Source of the DNA: Carposina sasakii
Taxonomy: Eukaryota; Arthropoda; Insecta; Lepidoptera; Carposinidae
Length of the DNA: 64,000 bases
NCBI GenBank assembly: GCA_014607495.2
Contig: CP053163.1
Coordinates: forward strand, 2,832,716-2,896,715
Direction: 5' to 3'
Shown: positions 46,550 through 58,443 of the stretch, piece after piece
Layout of the letters: each line of letters starts with the position of its first letter
How positions within the stretch are numbered: the stretch's first letter is position 1
Notes under the pieces: model-generated
Seen by the model: the letters and a program-made list of their open reading frames with translations, nothing else
Databases searched by the model: none
Told to the model about the DNA's origin: nothing
Made by a program: the position numbers and the translations under genes

Positions 46550-46882
46550 TTAAGGTTTAACGCCATAGGGTGTCCTACAAACATAAACGTGGATTATATA
46601 ATCATTAACTCCTTCAGTAGCCCGTCTGCACACCACCCAATAAACATCACTCGATATATCGAACGACGATTTCGGAATGATTGACAAATTGCATGACGAA
46701 TTCAAAATAGGTAGATTTCTTTTGAGTGCGACTCGTTGGGCCTTGAAACCGAAGGAGTATCGATTCCACATCCGATTAGTGATGCCGATTGCTTCTCGAT
46801 TAGGGATGCTCGTTTCGGGCTCGTATAACGACAGTTTGATACCGATTTTGTCCTGAGTTCTCATGAGTTCTATAGAAGGCAT
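46550..46882 (-). CDS. Unrecognised 110-codon open frame
   Basis: An ATG-started frame (MPSIELMRTQDKIGIKLSLY ... VYVCRTPYGVKP) in AT-rich DNA with normal amino-acid variety. An acceptor-like CCTGATGCAG lies just before the ATG. It is longer than most random frames here. No domain, signal or neighbour supports it, and no polyadenylation signal was seen. Confidence 0.2.
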   Translation of the reverse strand: MPSIELMRTQDKIGIKLSLYEPETSIPNREAIGITNRMWNRYSFGFKAQRVALKRNLPILNSSCNLSIIPKSSFDISSDVYWVVCRRATEGVNDYIIHVYVCRTPYGVKP

Positions 46883-47036
46883 AACTGCATCAGGTTGTTA
46901 TTTACTGTTTTTATTAACTTTTTTGTACTAAAAGTACAACTACTTATAATATTAACAATTACGCTAGCATATTACCTACACCAGACTAAATGGAGATAGT
47001 GAATGGTTACGTTTACCTACGTTTATGACGTGCGCC

Positions 47037-47200
47037 TGTGGGGGTGGTGAAAAGGGAAGCGCTTCCGGTCCCACAGGGCCACTAATAGTTGTTTGGCCCA
47101 CGTATATATTCCAATCATTGTGAGAAACTTCGATATCGCGTTCTAGGATTTTGCATTCGATTGTGGTTCTCTCCTGCATCCGATAGATGACTCCGCTACA
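47037..47200 (-). repeat. Downstream LTR of the miniature element
   Basis: A 164-bp LTR, 3' on the minus strand, beside the CGCC target copy at 47033. Its open frame is a shadow of the LTR, not a gene. Confidence 0.8.
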
Positions 47201-47543
47201 TCACTCCCCTGCCAGACTGGAGGTCGATATGTTTTCGGCAGCACCCAGCGTGTACTTTGAGGGGACTGGGAACGTGATGCGGCTGATGTGTTCTGGTCTG
47301 CGCGTGGAATGGGAACATGTCGTGCCGTGATGCCGTTGCGTGCGTGCGTTGCTAACAGGTCCAGAAAGCTGTCATGGCGGCTTCTTATGAATCTGCTGGC
47401 TGCTGGCGTGCTGCTGCTGCTGTCGTGGAAGGAGAGGAGAAGTGACGCTGCTGTGATGGATACCTTGTTGCGGAGTGCTGCGATGATGGTGATGTTTTTT
47501 GAAGGCTAAAGGTTGCGTATGTCCAGTTCACAGGGGTCACCAG

Positions 47544-47707
47544 TGTGGGGGTGGTGAAAAGGGAAGCGCTTCCGGCCCCACTGGGCCACTAATAGTTGTT
47601 TGGCCCATGTATATATTCCAATCATTGTGAGAAACTTCGATATCGCGTTCTAGGATTTTGCATTCGATTGTGGTTCTCTCCTGCATCCGATAGATGGCTC
47701 CGCTACA
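47544..47707 (-). repeat. Upstream LTR of the miniature element
   Basis: A 164-bp LTR, 5' on the minus strand, followed within one base by the primer-binding site and flanked by CGCC at 47708. Confidence 0.8.
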
Positions 47708-47979
47708 CGCCTTCCAGTCCGATGGTTTAGGTTCGATCTACGAAATCTTTGGCTTTCTAATATAACGATGCCGTCATGTAGCGCCCGTTAACATAACCAA
47801 CCCCTCGCTACGGTGCTTACATGTGAAATCCAGTAATCGTAGACTTGAAACTTGAAATTTGTGTTTTTATATGACGTAGGCATTCGAGAAAAAAGAATTT
47901 TCTGAAATTCTCACAGAAGCGGAAGTAAAAGGGATAACTGTAGTCTAATCTAACTACAACTAAAGAATTTTAGTTAGTA

Positions 47980-48290
47980 CTAGTGGACGCCCGTGACTAC
48001 AGAAAAAACAAAATTGCGAAATATTCCGGTATAAAAACATTTTCCCTGGATAAAAAGTAGCCTATAGGTATGTTAAGTGGGACCTGTCACAATATATTCC
48101 TGAAAACTGAATCGAAATCGGTTCAGCCGTTTCTGAGATAAGCGTGCACAGACAAACAGACAAAAATTCCAAAATCATTCTTTTGGGTACTCTACGAGTA
48201 TTGCGTTGATAAAGGTGTCCTATAATATTTTTTCTCATATATCTTCCATGTACACACAGCGATCCGTTACATTTTTATTATATGTACAGA
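47980..48290 (-). mobile_element. Helitron-like non-autonomous element, family 1
   Basis: Minus-strand copy from plus CTAGTGGACGCCCGTGAC to TTATTATATGTACAGA. The 3' hairpin segment is partly lost (no GCGGACG). It lies about 270 bp from the miniature LTR element. Confidence 0.72.
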
Positions 48291-51200
48291 TTTTAATGTA
48301 ACCAACCTATTGAATATTAAACTCCACTAGTCTCAACATAAGCTAAAATGTTAAGTAAGTTTGAGTAAAGTTTAAAAGAAGATAAAACCCTTAATTCAGC
48401 AGTGATTCCACCATGATAATACTCGTATTAGTCACATTCCCATGACATGCGACCAATATTGGCCCCATCTTCATTATTGGGCCAATCTATTTTATTACTA
48501 CACTATAATTAACTAAAGCTCTCCCATAATCAGTCATATTAAACTTTAACTCCATCACTATAAAATTGAAATTGCTTTTCCGAAATAATCATCTCATAGG
48601 CTGTTTAGATCAAAACCCGCCGAACGATAAAAAGTTTTGGACATTTCACTCGATATCGACAGATTTTCGATTATTATTTCGTTTTTTTAATTACTATTTA
48701 AGGTGAACTTTTATTGATACATCGTACATTTTTATGGGATATGTTATTGAAGTAACGATGAATTTTTGATAACTCTTTTAATCTAGTTTATACTACGTCA
48801 GAGGTAGATTTTATATTCCAAGGAAAGGTCGTCTGTGTGTGTACACGCCTAATATTTTTTGGAGTACATAGAAAACTGCCAAAACGTGACTTTGGGATCT
48901 CCTTAATAATATAGTTCTAGCTGCCCTATTTGACTGTACAGTACAGGATAGTAAAAAGCATCTCTACTAATTTGGGGCCAGTCAAACAGTCCACCTATTT
49001 CTAAATTCCGTAACAGAACTTAGCTGCACATTTTGATGTCCATAATAATTATAAATATTTATTGACTCAACAAACATACAAACATATTTCGTCGTTTAAA
49101 AATAACCATCCATTCATTTATTCGACACGGATATTCGGATAATGTGGAAACGACATTGACATTTCTGACTCCAATCTGCTACCTAAGACTTGGTTTTTAA
49201 TTTATTTAATTTGCGCCTTTAATTATATGTAATCTTCAATAGAACGTGAGTTTTTATGACGAGTCTGACACATAAGGTAGTCTTTTGTCCACCTATCAAC
49301 AGCTCAACTATACTTTTCAATGTGCAATTACACAAAATTACATAGAACAGTGCATTTGAATCATTTGCTGGTTGTAAATCAGACATGTGTTTTGGTGTAA
49401 CCTTTACACTTATAACTTGATCCCCGATTTTGACAAGGTCTCTTTCTATGTCAATAAAGACAATTGATCTTCCGAGCTCAATGTTATCTGGTCAATCAGT
49501 ATCATTATTCATCGACGAGCAATAATCAAAAGCAATTTTGAGAATAGCTTTTTTGATCGTGACGTTCTTTTTTTGATCATTATTTGTGTGTTTTCGGTCT
49601 TATTTTGGTTCAATGTCAAAGATCGTGGTCGATTGACATCAAATTACATGTAATTGTGTTTCTGGTATTTTTATGTGATGTAACTAGGTACCAATAATGG
49701 AGGTAAAGTATGGTCTGGTAGACTTTCGAAGGTCTTAAGATTCCAATTTTGAATATGGTTTATTCTAATTTTAACTTGTAATAGTGTTAGCCCAGAAATA
49801 GTATTGGTAGTAAGGTAAAAAAAAGTAAGATCTTTATATAGATGTGTTTACCGAAGGCGAAGAAATCTTCCAAGATAAGACTACAAATTTTTGGAAATTA
49901 GATAAGAAAACTTATAAATTCTTGTAGCAATGAATTTTTATTTTACACTGGAATTTCTTATGTCATGTGCCATGAGACCAAAATTATAAAAATAGTTTCA
50001 ACCAGGAATGAGTAAGCGACCTACTCTAGGTATTCCTTATTACCTTAATCGATAGTCAAACCACCACAATACTCAACACAACGAAATCTAATACCCCCAA
50101 GTCAAAATACACGAGTGGCTCAACCGAGCATCGAACCTGTCCGCGCCGGCAGCCCCCATTGTTCTGCCACTAAGCCCCTCCTCGAAGAAAATGGCTAGAG
50201 GAAGGAATGGCGCCGATAATAAATTAATTCTATAGAAGACTGTAGTTTGGTATGCTTTCATGGTAGCCAGCAACTATCTTAAGCTCCATTTACACTAAGC
50301 CCTAATCTTAAAATTACAAACTAGAACCTTATAAGTAGTGCCACTTGCCGGATCCTATTTGGTGTGTACTAAACTAGGGAAGATCCTTATGTACACATTT
50401 TTTGTGTTCATCTTCAAGTAAAAAAAATTTTCTCATGATAATTTCACGAATATCGGTTTAGCAGCCTTGAAGTTTCGACGATATAAAATAAAGCAATTTT
50501 ATATGAGAAAGATGATAATGACACATCCCTCCTTGTTGATGTAGAGAAGTTTATGCTTATATTTGGTTTGCTTACCTATGTAACAATAACTAATCGTTTT
50601 GGATATGTAGTCACATGTTTATAAGACGAATTTGATAAAGGAACATTTTTAAAAGACTATTAAGAGTGAATTGCACAGGCGTATTTTTTTCGCGGCGTCA
50701 CTGAAAATGCGGTATTTGATGGAATATTTATGTGTAATTATATTTTTTTAAAGTAGTACTTGTACCTACGCTAATGAGGCAATAAATAAAAATCTCCTGT
50801 ATAGAATATTTTAAGAGATAAAAATTAATTAACTACTCATTTCATATTTTGGTGGTCTGTCTACAATCTACTTTAATGTGTACTTTCATTATTTAATGAA
50901 AAAACGTAAGAAATACAAACAAAACTAATATTATTTTCTGAACATATTAAGTTAATCTACTAATTAATAGTATAAATACCCTGGTATTTAGAACATCAGT
51001 TAAATTTAAAATACCAATAGAAGATCTGTCCGAGCAAATCTATACCTACAGTGCGTTTCGAAGAACCAGGAACATATCCCTATTTTAAGCATGTCTTGGT
51101 CACCCACCCATCGTGATCAGTTCTGCTCCACGTGCTATAGTTTTCCAGTCAGAAATTTATGAAATCTTTTTCAGACAAGTGCGACAGTTTTTTTGCAATA

Positions 51201-51347
51201 TTGGTGTCTGAATTTGAAATATTGGTAAAACTTGTAACAGAATGAGCTTTAATGGACAGCAAAAGTAATGGGGAACTATTTCAATTAAAAGAGAATCGAA
51301 AAGCGTAAATACTATATGTCATTACTTATTTACGAAAAACTACAAAA
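48291..51347. other. AT-rich DNA, no gene seen
   Basis: Apart from a tRNA-like fragment at 50095-50190, nothing is recognisable. Confidence 0.5.
50095..50190 (-). repeat. tRNA-like SINE head, degenerate
   Basis: Minus strand GGGGCTTAGTGGCAGAACAA and later GGACAGGTTCGATGCTCGG resemble boxes A and B. The surrounding body matches nothing else seen in the window. Confidence 0.35.
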
Positions 51348-51598
51348 TTACAATTTTGGTGTGGCTATTTTGGTGGATTTGATGGTATTACTGTATTCAC
51401 CGAAATTGCTGTTGGTCACCAAAATTGTAAAATCTTCGCCGTCCATCGGTTCTACGACAGATGTGGCCAGAACACAGTCTTCTGCTGGATAATTGTTTCG
51501 GTCTTTTTCCATTAGCGAGATTCCGAGCCTTTCCATGACCTTTCCATAGTTTTCGGAGTAAAATTCAATCGGTGGGCCAGCCCCACCGTAAGTCTCAG
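51348..51598 (-). pseudogene. Coding-like stretch ending in CACCAAAATT repeats
   Basis: The minus-strand frame runs from about 51598 (PPIEFYSENYGKVMERLGIS) through AEDCVLATSVVEPMDGED to a stop at 51348. Its last 20 codons consist of CACCAAAATT/ACCGAAATT-type repeat units that continue in the neighbouring non-coding DNA (51640-51870). It may be a real terminal exon extended by a satellite-like motif, or just repeat. Unrecognised. Confidence 0.25.
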
Positions 51599-51639
51599 TG
51601 CTTTACAAAACAGTTGAAGCGACTGATTTTCTAATTTAG

Positions 51640-51875
51640 ATGATCTATTTTAATTTTGGAGTCTGTGAAAGCAATTTTTGTGGTCGCAAATAAAATTTTG
51701 GTGAGATAATGCAATTTTGGTGTGCTTGCAATCTAGGTGTTGTGCATAACTTTTAAAGTATTCACTCAAATTAAATTCTTAGTTAAATTTACATATAAAA
51801 CACGTCCCTTGTGCATCTAAGTACAAAAAACTATCAAAAATTCTAAAGATAAAAAAATACACCAAAATTGGATAA
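51640..51875. repeat. CACCAAAATTG motif array, loose
   Basis: CTCCAAAATTA, CACAAAAATTG, CACCAAAATTTTA, CACCAAAATTGC and CACCAAAATTGG recur at irregular spacing on either strand. Related motifs (CACCGATATTA, CACCGAAATTG) occur near 15400-15470 and 13370-13440. Confidence 0.45.
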
Positions 51876-51946
51876 AAATTACAAATGTTGAAATTCACTC
51901 ATTAAGAGTAGAGCCCACACTAAAATCCCTATGGTTTTGTGACGTG

Positions 51947-52041
51947 GATCATCATATCAATATATTTACACCTACCGGATTCAAACCCAGGACCTATGAA
52001 GTAGCTGGATCACTATCACCAACTATGCAATCCGATGGCCA
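51947..52041 (-). repeat. Fragment of the tRNA-derived SINE
   Basis: On the minus strand CATAGGTCCTGGGTTTGAAT carries a box B with one change, preceded by a tRNA-like head and followed by a TATTGATATGATGATC body as in the 27703 copy. The 3' end and A-tail are missing. Confidence 0.6.
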
Positions 52042-53132
52042 ACATTACGTAAAATCCCAACACAAAAATTCATTCAACAAAAACAAATATAGAAGAAAAC
52101 AGCATTTTATTTCAGCAATTTCTGCCTTATTACATATCGCAATAGCCAAGCTTTATAAATGGCTTTCGAGTTGACTAAGTTCCACCTTTAAGCTCTAACG
52201 TCTTTATCTAGCACCCTTTGAGCCTGGCCCGGTATAAATCTAGAGGTATCTAAAGGCGCAGACACACGGTGAAAGTTCACTCGCGTATCGTAGCTTGTAC
52301 CCTGAGGCTTCGGCCTACACTGTGAGTGCTATCTCGATGAACGATATTGAAACGATGATTAAGGCGTAAGTTTAGAATATTTTACGATAGGTATTATTTT
52401 GTTAGTTTTTTAAAGGTGGTGGTTATAGATAATGTTATTTTCAATTTCGCATCTTTCCCGGTCAGTTACTTAATTTTATGTTTTCATATATTTATAAAGT
52501 TAATTATTTGCATTTGTATTATTCGCGCGTCCAAATGGGACTTTTAAAATAGTAGGCACATTAACTTTTCAGGTTTTATCTTACTATTTGAGTGATTAAA
52601 GATGGATTAAAAATTATTTTGATTTAATTATTTTATTATTTATTTATTTATTTTATATTTCATTAAATTAATGATTACTTTTGATGTTACGTTTTGATGA
52701 CCAGTTGACAAATACATACGAGATATTGTTTTTACCATAGTGTAAATAAAACATAAAGTTATGTTTAAATTCAGTACGATCAAGAAACTACTATATTACA
52801 CTTACACTTACACTGATTTCTTCGCAATATTTTTTTAAAACACAAAACTACAAAGCAGGTTTTTTATCGCTTCAAATTCGACCCTCACAATAGGGCAGGC
52901 GGCACTGCATCACCGACAACTGCGGTGGACAAGCGATAGGCCATTAACGATTTATTGCCATCAGATTGCTATCATTACGGTCGCGATTGCCATGCACTGG
53001 ATTATGTTGTTTGAATACGCAATTAGGACCCGACTCGTGCCTTGTTCAGTGCCGATTTGAAGATGAGATTTGCTTACGATATGTAAGCGGTTATATTCCT
53101 TACTTCTTTATATTTAATAGATGTAAAAAACA
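52042..53132. other. Unassigned, no gene seen
   Basis: Contains an ATTTATTT-type simple stretch at 52620-52660. Confidence 0.5.
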
Positions 53133-53390
53133 CTTCTTCTTCTTCTTCAGCCTATTGCAGTCCACTGTTGGACGTAGGCCTCCCCCAGAGCACGCCACAA
53201 GGCTACTGCCACAGGGGGGTTTTGCCCATTGTCACCACGCTGGGCAGTACGGTTGGTGACCGCGGTGAGATTTTCAGACTATATTGTCAGTATGGGAGGC
53301 GCTGCTGCCCACTTCCCGGAAACCCTTAAACGCATCGTACGATACCCACTGGCAGGGGTGGTACAAACTCTACTCTGCCGGCACCACGCG
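53133..53390 (-). mobile_element. RTE-tailed SINE
   Basis: Minus-strand copy. Plus strand begins CTTCTTCTTCTTCAGCCTAT and ends GCCGGCACCACGCG. No clear target duplication; the head is a few bases short. Confidence 0.78.
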
Positions 53391-55389
53391 CATTATATTA
53401 ATTACTTACCTATATATTAAAAATTGCTAGCTGAGTATATACATGTTATCATCTCCCTGCTCTGCAGGCATAGAGTCAAATCGAACTTAATAGCGTTCAC
53501 TTAGGCTCACCAATCATATTATGGCTTGATGACGTGATGTAATGAAATTAACTATAATGCCTTTATGCGATAGGTTGACTATTTGAAAACTCGCTCTACG
53601 CCCTCTGTTCCTATTTTGTCACAAAACGAAAAAATCCTCCTGTACTCATTGCTATCATTAAATTCCAGTACATGCATGTGCTTACTCTTCACATAGGCTA
53701 TGTACGAGTAACAGATCGACTAGCGATAAGCTAGCAACTCGTCACTGAACGTTCTGAAGAGTTCTGTCCTGACCATGCTATACGTCGATGAGAGATCCCT
53801 TCTCAGCCGCGTCTACACAGGGTGTTTTTTCTTTGCCACCCATAACGAAGGGTACGAACTCTATACATCAAATAAAGTAAGTTTATGCCAAGAAAAATGC
53901 TGGGAAACAATGTAATTTTTTTTACTTTATTTTTTAAAATTACTTGATCGGGCATAATTTATACTGTCCAGTGTTTATGCTAGTTTTTTCATAGAAAGAT
54001 ATTAATTATTTCTCGTGAAAAAATCTTACTACGCATTGACTATGTGCATTTATGCAGAAAAACGCAGTCTATTTACTCAAGTTTGGACCCTAATATCTTG
54101 GCAACCAGACACTTCCCAGGTATGCCTCCATGGAGAAAAATTCCGTAGTTTTCAGGAACATTGACGACCAAATAATATATGTATTAGTTTAAAATCATTA
54201 TTATTATCCTTATAATTCCTTCTATTTATTGTACCTATATCCAAACCAAGACAAAGGGATAGTTCTCAAATCATAAGTGATGTTTGTATCGACCTCTTAA
54301 AATTAGTCTTATATTGGGTACCCAATAATAACGTTTTATAGTATTACTAACTTTATCATAAAAATGCATCAGTGTGCCACATGGTTATAACCCTACGAAT
54401 GGCCACGATACCATCAGCTGGCCAGCAGGGCGGGGCTGCCAACAATTTATTGACGTGGAACCTGTATGCACCATGAAGATCTTAGGTGCATGTGGAGTAC
54501 ACTTGCATTTGAGCAAGTTTCACTTGTGGGGGGCCTTTCATTTAAAGCCTTTAATACTTACATAGGTTTATATACTTACATATAAGGTGTTCCCGAAATG
54601 CCTTTACTACCACTGGTCTAAAAAATTTACCTACCTTAGAACGTGCGCACTATCGATCAAGTTTTTTGTGACACTAATGTCTTCATTTATTTAAAGAAAA
54701 AAACTTAAATGCGTAAAAATTTTAACACAGTGTCACTCTCACGATAGACAAATTTATTGATACCTAAAGAAATATACTATATAAATACATATACTCGAAA
54801 AACATAACTCTCTTTCTGGCGCAGTAGGCTAAAAAGTTATGCTAAATACATGGTATTGAATTAAATTTCCTAGCAACATTTGTATAACCTATTTTAGTAT
54901 TGTCCCCCTCTTACCACGCTACCCCGTCTTAGCCCACTTTCCCTAGTTCATATTTTATTTTTAAGTTTTTTTGTATTAGCCATAAAATATAGTCCTTTTT
55001 ACATAGTACCTAATTTCTGAGACTGACGTGGCTATGTTCCTTAACTGTGTACTCCATGGTTACCTATAACTTCTTGGTATGGACCTTCTATAGGGTGGAA
55101 CCAGCATAATAGGTACTAGAAATTTAATGGTTAATGATATTGCAAGAGTAATGGGTAATGAAGTCGCGGTGAGCCTTGCGTTGAAGTAGGTTTTTTTTAT
55201 TTGTAATTATGACTTTTACAAAGTGTTACCGACGCGACGTTTGCTCGAAGAAATATGGCTTGAAATAACCCCTTCTATTTAATATATCGAGACCAATTTT
55301 GTTTACAAAATTCTATATACCTGCCATGGACCACTGAATTTATTATATGTACGGATTTTAATGTTGTAAATATGTCATTTGGCTTGTGC
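53391..55389. other. Unassigned, no gene seen
   Basis: AT-rich. A Helitron-like 5'-end remnant (TTATTATATGTACGGATTTT) lies at 55339. Confidence 0.45.
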
Positions 55390-55560
55390 CTTAAAAAACT
55401 TGTAAAGCCGTTGGTCCTGTGACCCCAGTCATGTCTCCCCAATCATGTCCGTATTCCTTCACTCTCATAGTCCAATGAGACGGAAATGCACCGTCATATC
55501 GGTGAGAAAGTAATAGAGAGGGCATCTATGTTTGCGCATACACTATACACTATTATATCT
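55390..55560. repeat. Second copy of the 32.7-kb dispersed repeat
   Basis: AAGCCGTTGGTCCTGTGACC, AATAGAGAGGGCATCTATGT and TTGCGCATACACTATAC match the 32745 copy with rearrangement in the middle. Confidence 0.45.
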
Positions 55561-55730
55561 TCAACGTAATTGGTAATATCTGAGTCTGCACGATATTATA
55601 TTATGGGTCTCTTCACTAGAATTTTCGTAAAACATTGGTCGACTGTTAAAATTAACCGCCATCAAATTCGAACTAAAACTCACACTTAAAGCTATAGCTA
55701 AGCTTTTGGGGCCACATTAGAAAAATATCA

Positions 55731-55934
55731 TCAATATTGCCCTTTTTCAATTCCAAAACGAGTTCGATCTTTAAAACGCCGGACCTCCGAAAATCCATTA
55801 ATCCCGTAAGCTTCGGAAGTCCATATCACTTCCGGACTCCCTTTAATTGCCGGCCAATGAAGCGCCACTAATTCTCCCCTCCACTCCGGGTCCCTTGGCG
55901 ATAACACACTTACTTGGTGTGTAGGGTTGTACAC
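55731..55934 (-). CDS. Unrecognised 67-codon open frame in a GC-richer patch
   Basis: Minus-strand frame with ordinary composition (VSVLSPRDPEWRGELVALHW) in a locally GC-richer segment. The patch also holds a small hairpin (CGGAAGT/ACTTCCG). No family recognised. Confidence 0.18.
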   Translation of the reverse strand: MYNPTHQVSVLSPRDPEWRGELVALHWPAIKGSPEVIWTSEAYGINGFSEVRRFKDRTRFGIEKGQY

Positions 55935-56633
55935 GTTTTCTTATTTTTAATGATATCGATTTGTTTATTTTACTAAGTAAGGGGGGAGTTTATTTTAAAA
56001 ACTGATACAGGGCTTCACACGAGTGTCTAAGTAGTCGACTAAGGAACTAGGAACTCAGGCGATAAGCTAGCAAGTTGTTACAGATGATTTACCCTAATAT
56101 GCTAAACGTGGCTCTAGGAACTCCTTTATGATCCTACAGATTTTGGCTACCTCATTTCGGGGACACAGCAGCGGTGTCTATGTATAGGATACAGATACAG
56201 CCTTAATTTTGTCGAAATACCACTTCATTGAGATGCTTTCATCTGAATATTTGTACAAAGTGTTATTAATTAATATATTTCGTCGCATCATATGATCAAT
56301 TTACCTAGTTAATTTCTTCTCTTCACATTTTTTCACAAGTTACATTTATAATATATCAAGTGCGTTGACAACCCTATAGTAGCCAATCAATAAAGGACAA
56401 AACAGTAACTGCCAAAGGCCAAATGATGTTTATTCGGACGTGATCTCCCTGTTGTTATTGCCGGGTTGTGGCGGATTCCTTTTGTTTAGTTCATATTTCA
56501 CTTGAGGTAATGTTTTATTTGTTACGAATATGTTGAGAAGGGATGGTTATATATATTTACAAAAAATGAATTAAAAAAGTTACGGGTCAAAAAAGATGTA
56601 GGTACTTACAATGGCGCGATTTAATGATAGAAA

Positions 56634-56809
56634 TCTCTACTAATATTATAAATGCAAAAGTAAGCTTGTTTGTTTGTTACCTCTTCGCGCTTTAGCTTAC
56701 TCCGTTATCTTCCTGAAATGTTACATACCTAGATAATAGATGGTAGTACAAGATGAAAGGTAACATACCTACTGTAGTCTACGCGGATGTAGTCGCGGGC
56801 AAAAGCTAG
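56634..56809 (+). mobile_element. Helitron-like element, family 2, short copy
   Basis: TCTCTACTAATATTATAAAT start and CGCGGGCAAAAGCTAG end, followed by T, with the middle of the family deleted. Confidence 0.65.
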
Positions 56810-57246
56810 TTTGTTATAATGTACGTACTGGATCTTAAAGTGTTTTTTTTTTCTAATATACGCTATAGACAAAAAAAATTAACGTTTTGTAATAAGCAAT
56901 GTATTTCGAAATGGAATTCAGATGCTACGTTTCTACGAGTACCGTACCTACTCGTAGTAAGTTACTCGTAGTTCGTAGCAAGTGCTACGCGTAACGTTCG
57001 CATGATTACTAGCTCTCAATTATTTTGTTACATTGCGTTTCACAAAAAAATCTTATTATATTGTACGAAAGGCCGATTTTTCCAAATATGGGATAGCATA
57101 AAGATGTCTGTCTTTCTCTAAAACTTGATCATGATAGAGACAGCATCAACTTTATTCTTCAGATGGGCAATCTGACGTTAAAAAAAATCTTCCTTAAGTA
57201 TTAAACTTTTCGTACGGACATTTAACCAGGGTAGTAGTAATATATA

Positions 57247-57784
57247 AGGTCTATCCAAAATTAGTGATTATCTTTTTTGACACGAAAAAATCTGCTAGGT
57301 AGGTATGCAAAAGAGTCTATTTACAACTTTGGACCCTACTTCCCATGCTTCCATGGATCAACTCTGAAAAAAATATTGAAGGTCTATCCAAAAAGTGATT
57401 ATCTTTTGACACGAAACTGTAGGTCAACTTTCATATGGGACAATCCGAAATCAAACGATCTCAAATAATCTGAATCTCGAAGCTGATTTTTTTTCCATAT
57501 TTCGGAGTTGGTCCCATAGTAAAAGTTGTTTCTTTTTACCTACCTATTTTCGTGTCAAAAGATAATCACTAAAAAATTTAGTTTTTTGTCAATAATTTTT
57601 AAAAATTGTAAAAAAATTAACGTTTGGTGGGGTTGGACTAAACTAATATACCAAAATCATACCATATACAGAGTGTAACAGAAAGGGTTGAAGCGAAAAG
57701 CTGAATCACTGTAGTGAACCATTCCCAATAATATTGCGTTTAGTGGGGTTAGACTCCACAAATATACAAAAATCATACCATATA
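57247..57784. repeat. Cluster of short direct and inverted repeats
   Basis: GGTCTATCCAAAA..GTGATTATCTTTT..GACACGAAA occurs at 57247 and 57366, and reversed (CGTGTCAAAAGATAATCACT) at 57551. Separately, GTTTGGTGGGGTTGGACTAA...ACCAAAATCATACCATATA (57621-57668) recurs at 57738-57784. Possibly decayed MITEs. Confidence 0.55.
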
Positions 57785-58234
57785 TATATAATTATATCTA
57801 GTTGTAAATGAACTGTCATATTCATAAACTAATTAATGGGCGCCTAATAGAGATAAACTTATTAAAATGTATAATTAATCAAGTATGTACAACTAATTTA
57901 AAATCAATCCGCTATCAATAAGGTGAGTGGCTCGTGGGATAAATTTCAAATCAAATCAATTTATTCAGTTTCTAATTAAATTGATATTGAGGATATTCAT
58001 TAGCCTGTTACAGTTTGTTATTGTATAATATTAGATTCTAAATCGATGTTCTGATAGCAAATAATTTTATATGTTGGAAAGTAGGTAACGCTATCGTTAG
58101 GTATGTTTACTTTTTTGCAACAAAGCCGCTTAAGGAACACTTGCTATATCAATACAAAATAATGAGAAAGCAAACTAAATGGTGTGATTCCCGTTTTTGA
58201 AAAATGTAGAGCCCATCTAGTGTAGGGTTACCAT

Positions 58235-58303
58235 TGTTGTGGGTATTGATAAATAAACCAGTTGTTGTCTGACAGCCGAACGTGTTTCATTAAAAACAGT
58301 ACA
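58235..58303 (+). repeat. 5' LTR of mag-like element
   Basis: A 69-bp LTR with TGT...ACA ends. It contains AATAAA inside GATAAATAAACC, a possible polyadenylation signal. There is little room for a conventional promoter, so start-site signals may lie in the LTR end or the leader. Confidence 0.93.
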
Positions 58304-58316
58304 TGGTGACAGCGGT
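58304..58316 (+). promoter_or_regulatory. Primer-binding site of mag-like element
   Basis: TGGTGACAGCGGT lies directly after the 5' LTR. TGG pairs with the CCA end of a tRNA, as expected for minus-strand priming. The donor tRNA was not identified here. Confidence 0.75.
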
Positions 58317-58443
58317 AATTTATTTATAGGAGAATCAAGTGATTATATGGTTAAAATAGTTATAATCACTGTATTTTATGCAAGATAATCATAAAAGTGT
58401 TAGTTGAGTGTTATATCAAGTGCAATCGCGAGTATTTGTAAAA

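Larger units (their letters stand above)
47037..47707 (-). mobile_element. Miniature LTR retrotransposon (TRIM-like), 671 bp
   Basis: Two direct 164-bp repeats (47037-47200 and 47544-47707) differ at about four positions. Read on the minus strand each starts TGTAGCGGAG, ends CCCCCACA, and has a TATATA run in the middle. The 4-bp sequence GGCG (CGCC on plus) flanks both sides (47033-47036 and 47708-47711). One base after the upstream LTR lies a primer-binding-type TGGTGACCCCTG (47531-47542, minus), and a purine-rich GGCAGGGGAGTGA precedes the downstream LTR. The 343-bp interior has no protease, RT or integrase. It is either a TRIM or an internally deleted Ty3/gypsy copy, and must depend on another element. 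About 2.4% LTR divergence makes it older than the mag insertion. Confidence 0.83.

Noticed and set aside
46976..47179. Minus-strand 67-codon frame
   Set aside because: Lies within an LTR of the miniature element; both LTR copies are open by chance.
47037..47707. Duplicated alternative exons
   Set aside because: TG...CA ends, a 4-bp target duplication and a primer-binding site explain the two copies better as LTRs.
58408..58443. Twelve extra codons upstream of the Gag-Pol ATG
   Set aside because: They begin with GTG, not ATG; eukaryotic start is more likely the ATG at 58444.
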